A DNA stretch of 14,620 nucleotides, from contig CAAGCW010000022.1 of assembly GCA_900768435.1 (NCBI GenBank), positions 1 to 14,620 on the forward strand. The letters are read 5' to 3'. Of this stretch, positions 1 to 6,523 are shown one piece after another. The notes under the pieces were generated by a model, which searched no databases, had not been told where the DNA came from, and worked only from the letters and a program-made list of their open reading frames with translations. The stretch's first letter is position 1, and every line of letters begins with the position of its first letter. Position numbers and translations under genes: made by a program. The DNA is from an uncultured Collinsella sp. GTDB lineage: Bacteria > Actinomycetota > Coriobacteriia > Coriobacteriales > Coriobacteriaceae.

Positions 1-32
1 CTGCGCCTATGGCACTTCAACATCATTGTCGC

Positions 33-73
33 AGCCCCGACCCGCGGTCACGAGCGGGGGCTCCTATCTTTTT
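33..73 (+). terminator. Candidate intrinsic terminator of a gene left of the window
   Basis: AGCC (33-36) and CCCGC (41-45) can pair with GCGGG (54-58) and GGCT (59-62), leaving a CCGA bulge and an 8-nt loop. CCTATCTTTTT follows. This is a GC-rich stem with a modest U-tract, as expected at the end of a transcription unit whose gene lies outside the window. One + frame stays open from position 1 to a stop at 73-75, so a partial gene tail cannot be excluded, but its peptide is not recognisable. Confidence 0.4.
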
Positions 74-227
74 AGTGCCCTCGGATTGGGTCATAGTGTC
101 TGTCGTTGCCAAAACATCGACGTTGTGGCAGATGCCAACGACTATCCCCTTTAAGTTGCGGTGGAATAGGGACTAAATGGGAGTCTCATACTCATTGGGG
201 ACAGACTTAAATGACTACCTACAGAAT

Positions 228-291
228 GAGAGTGGATATTCTCCCGTTTTTGGTCTGTTTGCGGGCTCAAAGTGGGAGATTATCCACTCTC
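228..291. repeat. Near-perfect 18-bp inverted repeat (large hairpin)
   Basis: GAGAGTGGATA plus TTCTCCC (228-245) is the reverse complement of GGGAGAT plus TATCCACTCTC (274-291), apart from one mismatch (239 versus 280). The loop is 28 nt. In RNA this would be a very stable hairpin. TCTTTT follows at 293-298, so terminator function is possible, but no gene lies immediately upstream. A mobile-element end or REP-type element fits equally well. Confidence 0.7.
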
Positions 292-302
292 GTCTTTTGG
301 CT

Positions 303-352
303 GGCACTTGGGGACGTTCCTTATGTGCCGGCACTTTGGGACACTCCTTGTC
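303..352. repeat. Tandem pair of REP-like short palindromes
   Basis: Unit 1 (303-329) is an imperfect palindrome: outer arms GGCAC/GTGCC, inner GGAC/GTTCC. Unit 2 begins immediately (330-352) with GGCACTTTGGGACACTCC, matching unit 1 over the GGCACTT-GGGAC-TCCTT core. Head-to-tail short palindromes with a GGGAC/TCC core resemble intergenic REP elements mobilised by Y1 (RAYT) transposases. No transposase gene is present in the window, so the class is inferred. Confidence 0.5.
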
Positions 353-436
353 AAGGTTTTGTTCCGTCGTGCGGGTTGGTATTTAACGTGCGACAATGCC
401 GTGTGGAAATAGAAGTGTCTTCTGGGGGAGCTATCT

Positions 437-1114
437 ATGCTGTACGAGTTTTGTGCCGAGAACTTTGAGCGGGTGCCGGCGGCTATCGATGCCGGTGCAA
501 GGCGTATTGAGCTGTGCGACAACCTTGCCGTTGGCGGTACCACGCCTTCCGCCGGCGTTATCAGCGCCACGGTCAACTACGCTCACGAGCACGATGCGCG
601 AGTGATGTGCATGATTCGTCCGCGTGGTGGCGACTTTCATTACAACCAGGACGAGCTGCGCATGATGGAGATGGACTTGGGCCTTGCTGTGAGCGCCGGC
701 GTTGACGGCCTGGTCTTTGGCTGCTGCAAGCCCTGTGCCGGCGGCTGGGCGCTCGACGAGCTCACGCTCGGCGCCTTGGTGATGGCTGCGGGATGCGCAG
801 TCGAGGAGTGTGGGCGCGAGCCTATCGACATTACTTTTCACATGGCATTTGACCAGCTCTCGCCCGAGGCTCAGCTCGATGCGATTGATACACTTGCCGA
901 CTGCGGCGTTACGCGCATCCTCACGCATGGCGGCGCTGCCGGTGCGTCGATCGAGGATAATTTCGATCACCTGGCTCGTTTAATCGAGTATGCGGGCGAT
1001 CGTTTGACCATCCTTCCCGGCGGCGGCATCACTACGGCAAATCGCGACGCGGTCGCGGCGGCGCTAGGCGTCTCCGAGCTCCATGGCACCAAGATCGTGC
1101 CGCTGGAGGTATAG
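437..1114 (+). CDS. cutC: CutC family protein (copper homeostasis protein CutC)
   Basis: A 225-residue cytosolic TIM-barrel protein, close to the usual CutC length of about 200-250. Conserved family segments are visible in order: RIELCDNLAVGGTTPSAG (23-40), MIRPRGGDFHYN (59-70), THGGAA (163-168), PGGGI (194-198) and ELHGT (214-218). The family was named from copper-sensitive E. coli mutants and implicated in copper handling, but its molecular activity is not firmly settled; the barrel looks enzymatic. The ATG is supported by GGGGGAG at 424-430, 6 nt upstream. The ribosome binding site of the next gene lies inside the last codons of this one and only 3 nt separate the two, so they are almost certainly co-transcribed and translationally coupled. 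Family call is firm; physiological role is not. Confidence 0.93.
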   Translation: MLYEFCAENFERVPAAIDAGARRIELCDNLAVGGTTPSAGVISATVNYAHEHDARVMCMIRPRGGDFHYNQDELRMMEMDLGLAVSAGVDGLVFGCCKPCAGGWALDELTLGALVMAAGCAVEECGREPIDITFHMAFDQLSPEAQLDAIDTLADCGVTRILTHGGAAGASIEDNFDHLARLIEYAGDRLTILPGGGITTANRDAVAAALGVSELHGTKIVPLEV

Positions 1115-1117
1115 TCC

Positions 1118-1915
1118 GTGGCGCTCGTATTTGACGTCCAGCAGGCGAGCGGCAAGCCCGACGATAATCGTCGCCCTGGCACCGCGTGCCCCTTTTGCGA
1201 CACGGAGGGGCTCGCCAACATCATCCAGCGCGATGGTGACTGCATCTGGCTCGAGAATAAGTTCAAGACCTTGCGGGCCACCCGTCAGACCGTGTTGATT
1301 GAATCGGCAGATCACGATGCCGACTTGGTGACCTATGCGCCAGACGAGCTGCATCATGTGATGCGGTTTGCCCTGGGCTGTTGGCAGCAGATGATCGATT
1401 CCCAACAGTACCGCAGTGTGCTCATGTACAAGAACAAAGGCCCGCTTTCGGGCGGCAGTCTCGTCCATCCACACATGCAGATTGTGGGCTTGGAACAGGA
1501 GGACGGCTATGCGGCGCTGACTTCCGCCAATTTCGAAGGCGTCAATGTCTGGCAACAGGGGAGAGTCTCGGTCAACATCTCAACCGAACCGATCATGGGG
1601 TTCTTTGAGGTCAATGTTTCAGTCCCGCAGGGAATCGCCGCCAGTGATGACACGAGAGACCAAGCCGAAGCGGACCTGTTTGCCGATGCGATTCAGGTGG
1701 TCCTGCGCTATATCCTGCACGAGCACCACGGCGGTCGCGCGGAGTCGTACAACTTGTTCTTCTACCACACGGACGGCCGGACCATTGCCAAGGCGCTGCC
1801 GCGTTGGGTGGTTTCGCCCTACTTTGTCGGCTATCGTTTGGCCCAAGTCAATGCCGAGACGACGCTCGATATCGATGCTGAGCGTCTGCGTGCGCATCTG
1901 GAAACGCTCGTATAG
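1118..1915 (+). CDS. DUF4931-type / galactose-1-phosphate uridylyltransferase-like HIT-superfamily protein
   Basis: A 265-residue protein. The start is GTG at 1118, with GGAGGT at 1105-1110 seven nt upstream inside cutC. CPFC at residues 24-27 looks like the zinc-binding CxxC of GalT-like proteins. GGSLVHPHMQIVG (residues 112-124) carries the HPHMQ signature equivalent to the catalytic His-Pro-His(-x-Gln) of GalT and HIT nucleotidyl transferases/hydrolases. This predicts formation of a nucleotidyl-histidine intermediate with a nucleotide-sugar or dinucleotide substrate, which cannot be identified from sequence. It is shorter than canonical GalT (about 350) and has no galactose genes nearby, so it is more likely a DUF4931-type paralogue than a Leloir enzyme. 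Coupling to cutC suggests a shared but unknown pathway. Confidence 0.8.
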   Translation: MALVFDVQQASGKPDDNRRPGTACPFCDTEGLANIIQRDGDCIWLENKFKTLRATRQTVLIESADHDADLVTYAPDELHHVMRFALGCWQQMIDSQQYRSVLMYKNKGPLSGGSLVHPHMQIVGLEQEDGYAALTSANFEGVNVWQQGRVSVNISTEPIMGFFEVNVSVPQGIAASDDTRDQAEADLFADAIQVVLRYILHEHHGGRAESYNLFFYHTDGRTIAKALPRWVVSPYFVGYRLAQVNAETTLDIDAERLRAHLETLV

Positions 1916-1945
1916 CAAGACTAACACCCGCGTAATGCGGACAGC

Positions 1946-2944
1946 CTAGCGCGCCATGGCGTCGCGGCCGGCTTCGACCCGCTTGCGCTGTTTGGTGCGC
2001 TCCTCGCAGGTTAGGCACTCAAAGAGATGCCCGATAATCGAGGCCAGCACCTGCTGAAACAGCGTGCCGCACATGACGGGGAACACGACCTCGCCCGGAA
2101 AGTACTGCGTGGCGATGACGGCACCCGAAGAGATGTTGCGCATGCCGCAGGTAAAGCACATGGTAGTCGTCTCGCTATATGGCAGATGCAGCGCACGTGC
2201 GACCAGAAAACCGACGACAAAGCCGCTGATGGCGAAGACCAAAATAAAGAGGGCGACTTCCAGGCGCACCGCGTTTATGTGTAGCACGTACTCGCTCATA
2301 GCGGTGGAGTTGGACGCGATGACGCCCATCATCATGAACTTGCAGGCGGGCGAGAGCACGGGAGAGAGTTTCTCGTGGCCCCAGCCGCGCGTGAGTTCAT
2401 TGATGGCAATACCGAGCACAGCGGGGATGGCGATCATAAAGGCCATGTTCTGCATCATGCTCGGCACGTCGATCGAGACGGTGGCGCCCAGCAGGAGCTT
2501 GAGCGTAAGCGGAATCGTCACAGGTGAGATGACCGAGGACGTCAGGATGATGGTGAGCGCGAGCGGGCCGTTGCCGCCGAACATGCTGATCCACATAAAA
2601 GCGGTGACGGCCACGGGCACGCTGTATTCGAGCACAATGCCGCAGACAAGGTTGGGGTTGGAGCCAAAGAAGAGTGACCCCATGGCATACGCCGCGATGG
2701 GAATAAGCACCGCCGAGACGAGCAGCGCCAAGACTAGGTGCAACGGACGGCGGAACACCTCGGTTACCTGGTGAAAGGTGTTGCTGAGCGCACCCTGAAA
2801 CGTCATAAAGGCAAACAAGGTGGGAACGATGGGCTTGAGTACGCCAATCTGTTGGGGAAAGAGCACGCCGAGCGCCACGCAAATCGGAACGATGACCTGC
2901 ATGTGCCCCGCGAGAAACTTGCCCAGTCCAACCCATTGCTTCAT
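1946..2944 (-). CDS. Bile acid:sodium symporter (BASS) family transporter
   Basis: A 332-residue integral membrane protein with about nine or ten hydrophobic helices spread evenly along its length, as in the BASS family (typically 300-340 residues). The stretch TCGMRNISSGAVIATQYF (265-282) resembles the conserved glycine/asparagine crossover segment that binds sodium and substrate in this fold. Substrate cannot be assigned: members carry bile acids, pyruvate, pantothenate or other organic anions. The basic C-terminal tail (KQRKR) is probably cytoplasmic. On the minus strand, AAGGGAG lies about 12 nt upstream of the ATG, a slightly long spacing. The gene converges on the cutC operon with only 30 nt between stop codons, and diverges from the recJ-type gene. 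No strong terminator is visible in the 30-nt gap. Confidence 0.85.
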   Translation of the reverse strand: MKQWVGLGKFLAGHMQVIVPICVALGVLFPQQIGVLKPIVPTLFAFMTFQGALSNTFHQVTEVFRRPLHLVLALLVSAVLIPIAAYAMGSLFFGSNPNLVCGIVLEYSVPVAVTAFMWISMFGGNGPLALTIILTSSVISPVTIPLTLKLLLGATVSIDVPSMMQNMAFMIAIPAVLGIAINELTRGWGHEKLSPVLSPACKFMMMGVIASNSTAMSEYVLHINAVRLEVALFILVFAISGFVVGFLVARALHLPYSETTTMCFTCGMRNISSGAVIATQYFPGEVVFPVMCGTLFQQVLASIIGHLFECLTCEERTKQRKRVEAGRDAMAR

Positions 2945-3026
2945 ATGCGCTTGTGACTCCCTTTGCCCGTGAACCCGTTTTGAATGGATATGCTAGACGC
3001 TCGCATGCGTCCGTGCGTCAGAAACG

Positions 3027-3041
3027 CTCGAATATTTCGAG
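3027..3041. promoter_or_regulatory. 15-bp palindrome in the divergent intergenic region
   Basis: CTCGAA-TAT-TTCGAG is a perfect 6-bp inverted repeat with a 3-nt centre. It lies between the start of the BASS transporter (-) and the -10 box of the exonuclease-helicase gene (+). Its position suits an operator affecting one or both promoters. It is not a standard Gram-positive LexA box (CGAAC-N4-GTTCG), because the half-sites are too close. The regulator is unknown. Confidence 0.35.
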
Positions 3042-3106
3042 GCTATTACCGGCATCGTTTACCGAAACCGCGGCGTGCTGCGGCGATTTGCGTCTGCTCT
3101 GCACGG

Positions 3107-3112
3107 TATAAT
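3107..3112 (+). promoter_or_regulatory. Consensus -10 box (TATAAT) for the exonuclease-helicase/relA operon
   Basis: A perfect TATAAT is followed about 57 nt later by the first ATG of the transcript. No good -35 hexamer sits 16-18 nt upstream (the sequence there is CGATTT or similar), so an activator or a weak -35 is possible. Predicted start of transcription is near 3119. Confidence 0.5.
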
Positions 3113-3168
3113 AAATCCGTTCAACAGATCTGCCTGCCGAAGCGGGCATACACAGAGGACTCATCGCT

Positions 3169-3234
3169 ATGAACCGTGAGAGGTATCGCGGCGACCTGCC
3201 CCTATCGGGGGTGGGCGCCTATGTCATCGCTTAA
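3169..3234 (+). CDS. Possible 21-codon upstream ORF overlapping the recJ start
   Basis: An ATG at 3169 preceded by AGAGGA (3154-3159, 9-nt spacing) opens a 21-codon frame, beginning MNRERYRGDLPL and ending VIA. It stops at TAA 3232-3234, overlapping the downstream ATG at 3221 by 14 nt in another frame. Its ribosome binding site is at least as good as that of the main gene, so it could couple or tune translation of the exonuclease-helicase. It may also be fortuitous. No similarity is recognised. Confidence 0.3.
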   Translation: MNRERYRGDLPLSGVGAYVIA

Positions 3235-6200
3235 GACGACGCATCGCTGGGCGGTCGCTCAGCAAAACCCCGAGCTCGAAAAGGAGCTTTCGGCTGGCCT
3301 GGGCATTCCCGGGCTGGTGGCGCGTATTATGGTCGCGCACGGCATTACATCCATCGAAGAAGGTCAGCTGTTTTTGACGCCTTCGCTCGATCGCGACTGG
3401 GCGGATCCGCTCGTTATTCCGGGCATGGCGGTCGTCGCCGACCGTGTTGAGCGTGCTATTCGCAGCCACGAGCGCATCGCCGTCTTTGGCGATTTTGACG
3501 TCGACGGCATTACGTCGACTTGTCTGTTGACCGAGGCGCTACGTTCGTTTGGCGCCAACGTCACGCCGTTTATCCCGCATCGCTTTGACGAGGGCTACGG
3601 TCTTTCGCGTGCAGCGCTCGACCGCGTCAACGAGCTCGCCCAACCCAACCTGATCGTGACCGTCGATAACGGCATTGCCGCCAAGGAAGAGGTTTCCTAT
3701 CTGGAGAGCCTGGGGATCGATTTGGTGGTCACGGACCATCACGAGCCCTCCGACCAGGTGCCGCAGGGTGTGCCCCTGACCGACCCCAAGCTCGAGGATG
3801 AGGGGCCCTCGCGTGAACTTGCCGGTGCTGGTGTGGCGCTCAAGCTGGTGCAAGTCCTGGGTGAGCGCCTGGGCAAGCCGTCGTATTGGCGTTCGCTAAT
3901 CGAGGTCGCGGCGCTGGGCACCGTGTCCGACATGATGCCGCTCACGCCCGAGAACCGCGCGCTGGTTGCCGAGGGCATCCAGCAGATGCGCGTAACCGCT
4001 CGTCCCGGCTATATCGCGCTTGCTGCGCTCGCCAAGGCCGACCTTTCTACCATTACGGCCGACGGCCTGTCGTTTTCGCTCATCCCTCGTCTGAATGCTG
4101 CCGGCCGCATGGCTGATCCCAAGCTGGCGCTCGACCTGCTGCTTGCCCGTGATCCTATCGAAGCAAGTGCACTGGCAGCCGAGCTCGAGGAAATCAATCG
4201 CCAACGCCGTGAGATCGAGGCCGAGCTTACGCGCGATGCCATGGCGAAGGTCGAGGAGACTTATGACGGCGGGCGCGCAATCGTCGTGGGCGGCGAGGGC
4301 TGGCACGAGGGCGTCAAAGGCATCGTGGCGAGCCGCTTGACCAATCGCTATCACGTGCCGGCGCTGCTGTTCTCGATCGAGGACGGTATCGCGCGCGGCT
4401 CTGGTCGCTCGGTGGGCAAAGTTAACCTGTTTGACGCCGTCGAGCGTTGTTCCGACCTGCTGATTCGTCGCGGCGGACATGCCGGTGCGGTGGGCGTGAC
4501 CATCGAGGCATCCAAGCTCGATGAGTTCCGCCGCCGCCTTTCCGCCGTGCTGTCCGAGCTTCCCGCCGAGGACTTTGAAGACACCGACGAGGTCGCCGCC
4601 ACCGTCGACCTTTCCGAGCTGAATATCGAGACCATCGAGCAGATCTCCCGCCTTGAGCCGTTTGGCCAGGGCAACAAGGTGCCGCTGCTGGCTGCCGAGG
4701 GCGTGACGATGTGCGACCGCGCCGTGGTGGGCAAAACCGGCGAGCATATGCGCTTTGTGGCGACCGATGGCGCCGCGAGTGTGCCGGCCATTATGTTCCG
4801 CGTGCCGCAAATCGATAAGCTCATCAACTGCGATAGCGCTGTCGACTTGGTGTTCGAGGCCGTTGCCGAGCATTGGCAGGGGCGTGTGAAGCCCAAGCTC
4901 ATGATCAAGGATGTTCTGGTCCGCGATACCACGCTGCCCAGCGTCGACGATCCGGCATGCGAGCTTCGTCGTGGCGTGCAGCCGGCGGATTTCGGCCTGC
5001 GCCTGGAGTCGCGTAAGCGCGAGACGCTCGCCCAGCTTTCCTATACCGAGCTCACGCGCTCGCTTATCCATAGCTTTATCGGATCGAACCAGCCGCACCG
5101 CGCGCAGGCTGAGGCGCTCGATGCCTTGGCCGACCACCAGAGTGTCTTGGCCGTTATGGGAACGGGCCGCGGCAAGTCTCTCATCTTCCATGTACATGCT
5201 GCGCGCGAGGCTGTCCTTCGCGGACGTGCGAGTATCTTTGTCTATCCGCTGCGCGCGCTTGTTGCCGACCAGGCCTATCACCTCTCGTCGACGATGGCAG
5301 CGCTTGGCATTGGCGTTGGCGTGCTGACCGGCGAGACCGTGGAGGCCGCACGCGATGATGTGTTCGCCGGCCTAGCTTCGGGCCGCACCGGTATCGTGCT
5401 CACGACGCCCGAGTTCCTATCTATCCACCGTGACCGCTTCGCGCGTTCGGGCCGCATCGGCTTTGTCGTTATCGATGAGGCGCACCACGCCGGCCTTGCC
5501 AAGGGCGGCGACCGCAGCGCCTATCTCGACATGCCCGATATCCTCAAAGCCCTGGGCGACCCGGTTGTTATGGCTGCGACGGCCACCGCGACGGCTCCGG
5601 TCGTGGCCGAGCTTGCCCGCATGCTGCCGATTACTCGCACGGTGGTCGACGAGACGGTGCGCGAGAACCTGCAGCTCGAGGACGACCGCGACCTTGCGAG
5701 CCGCGAGAACCGTTTGGTGTCGATCGTGGCGACGGGGGAGAAGACCGTCATTTACGTCAATTCGCGCGACCAGTCCGTGGCGCTCGCCAAGACGTTGCGC
5801 AAGCGAGTGCCCGATTGCGCAACCCATATCGCGTTCTATAACGCGGGGCTTGCGCGCTCCGATCGCCGCCGCGTGGAGGAAGCATTCCGAGACGGAAGCC
5901 TCAGCTGCATCGTCTCGACCTCTGCCTTTGGCGAGGGTGTCAACCTTCCCGATATTCGCCATGTCGTGCTCTATCACATGCCGTTTGGCGCGATTGAGTT
6001 TAACCAGATGAGTGGCCGCGCCGGTCGCGATGGACAGCCCGCCGTGATTCACCTGCTCTATTCGTCGCGCGACGCCCGCATTAACGAGCGCCTACTCGAC
6101 TGCTATGCGCCCGAGCGCGACGAGCTCGTCACGCTCTACCGCGCGCTGCAAACCATGTGGCGCTCCAACCGCGGCAAGACCGGGGACGATTCCTTTAGCG

Positions 6201-6508
6201 CGAGCGATATCGACATCGCGCAGATGTGCCTTGCCATCGATGCCCGCACGCCGGTCGACGAGCGTTCGGTGACAAGCGGCCTGGGAATCTTCGAAGAGCT
6301 TGGTTTCTGCCGCGTTTCGGGGCTTGGCGACACGCGCCGCATCGTGATGGCCGAAAACCCCGGCCGCGTGCAATTGAGCAGGTCAATTCGCTATTTGGAG
6401 GGCTTGCGCTCGCGCATGGAGTTCTCGGCTTTCCGGAGTTGGGCGCTCGATTCGTGCGCTTCTGATATGCTAGCCAAAGTTAACCGCCCGATCGTACCGC
6501 GGGCCTAG
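3221..6508 (+). CDS. recJ: Fused RecJ single-strand exonuclease / RecQ-like SF2 DNA helicase
   Basis: A 1095-residue protein from ATG 3221 (GGGGGTGGG at 3207-3214 upstream). An in-frame GTG at 3176 would add 15 residues but has no well-placed binding site. Residues 1 to about 580 form a complete RecJ: GDFDVDG (90-96), DNG (149-151), DHH (172-174), SDMM Asp (237), DHHA1 GGHAGAVG (418-425) and the OB-type LEPFGQGN (478-485). It should degrade single-stranded DNA 5' to 3' with Mn/Mg. Residues from about 600 form an SF2 helicase: HRAQAEAL (626-633), Walker A GTGRGKS (647-653), DEAH (752-755), ATATAT (786-791), GEGVNLPD (904-911) and SGRAGRDG (931-938). The last motif is RecQ-like, but the aromatic-rich loop after DEAH and a four-Cys zinc site are not visible, and no HRDC domain is recognised. 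Ordinary RecJ is about 560-790 residues. The fusion would join the unwinding and resection steps of RecF-type repair. It shares an operon with the following gene (15 nt). Confidence 0.92.
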   Translation: MSSLKTTHRWAVAQQNPELEKELSAGLGIPGLVARIMVAHGITSIEEGQLFLTPSLDRDWADPLVIPGMAVVADRVERAIRSHERIAVFGDFDVDGITSTCLLTEALRSFGANVTPFIPHRFDEGYGLSRAALDRVNELAQPNLIVTVDNGIAAKEEVSYLESLGIDLVVTDHHEPSDQVPQGVPLTDPKLEDEGPSRELAGAGVALKLVQVLGERLGKPSYWRSLIEVAALGTVSDMMPLTPENRALVAEGIQQMRVTARPGYIALAALAKADLSTITADGLSFSLIPRLNAAGRMADPKLALDLLLARDPIEASALAAELEEINRQRREIEAELTRDAMAKVEETYDGGRAIVVGGEGWHEGVKGIVASRLTNRYHVPALLFSIEDGIARGSGRSVGKVNLFDAVERCSDLLIRRGGHAGAVGVTIEASKLDEFRRRLSAVLSELPAEDFEDTDEVAATVDLSELNIETIEQISRLEPFGQGNKVPLLAAEGVTMCDRAVVGKTGEHMRFVATDGAASVPAIMFRVPQIDKLINCDSAVDLVFEAVAEHWQGRVKPKLMIKDVLVRDTTLPSVDDPACELRRGVQPADFGLRLESRKRETLAQLSYTELTRSLIHSFIGSNQPHRAQAEALDALADHQSVLAVMGTGRGKSLIFHVHAAREAVLRGRASIFVYPLRALVADQAYHLSSTMAALGIGVGVLTGETVEAARDDVFAGLASGRTGIVLTTPEFLSIHRDRFARSGRIGFVVIDEAHHAGLAKGGDRSAYLDMPDILKALGDPVVMAATATATAPVVAELARMLPITRTVVDETVRENLQLEDDRDLASRENRLVSIVATGEKTVIYVNSRDQSVALAKTLRKRVPDCATHIAFYNAGLARSDRRRVEEAFRDGSLSCIVSTSAFGEGVNLPDIRHVVLYHMPFGAIEFNQMSGRAGRDGQPAVIHLLYSSRDARINERLLDCYAPERDELVTLYRALQTMWRSNRGKTGDDSFSASDIDIAQMCLAIDARTPVDERSVTSGLGIFEELGFCRVSGLGDTRRIVMAENPGRVQLSRSIRYLEGLRSRMEFSAFRSWALDSCASDMLAKVNRPIVPRA

Positions 6509-6523
6509 GGGAAGGGGACCTCG

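Larger units (their letters stand above)
76..436. other. Non-coding, hairpin- and repeat-rich intergenic region before cutC
   Basis: No open frame here has a ribosome binding site or recognisable protein character. The stretch contains a 7-bp inverted repeat GTCGTTG (102-108) / CAACGAC (136-142) with an inner TGCCA/TGGCA hairpin, an 18-bp inverted repeat at 228-291, and tandem short palindromes at 303-352. Base composition is lower in GC than the neighbouring genes, which fits mobile or repetitive intergenic sequence. I see no clear promoter for cutC: GACAAT at 392-397 is a possible -10 box but has no convincing -35 partner. Confidence 0.6.

Noticed and set aside
3027..3041. LexA (SOS) box at the recJ promoter
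   Set aside because: Half-sites CGAA and TTCG are spaced by 3 nt, not the 6 needed for a CGAAC-N4-GTTCG box.
3896..5281. 461-codon minus-strand open frame inside the recJ-type gene
   Set aside because: It is antisense to well-recognised RecJ motifs and lacks any protein-family character; a typical shadow of a high-GC gene.
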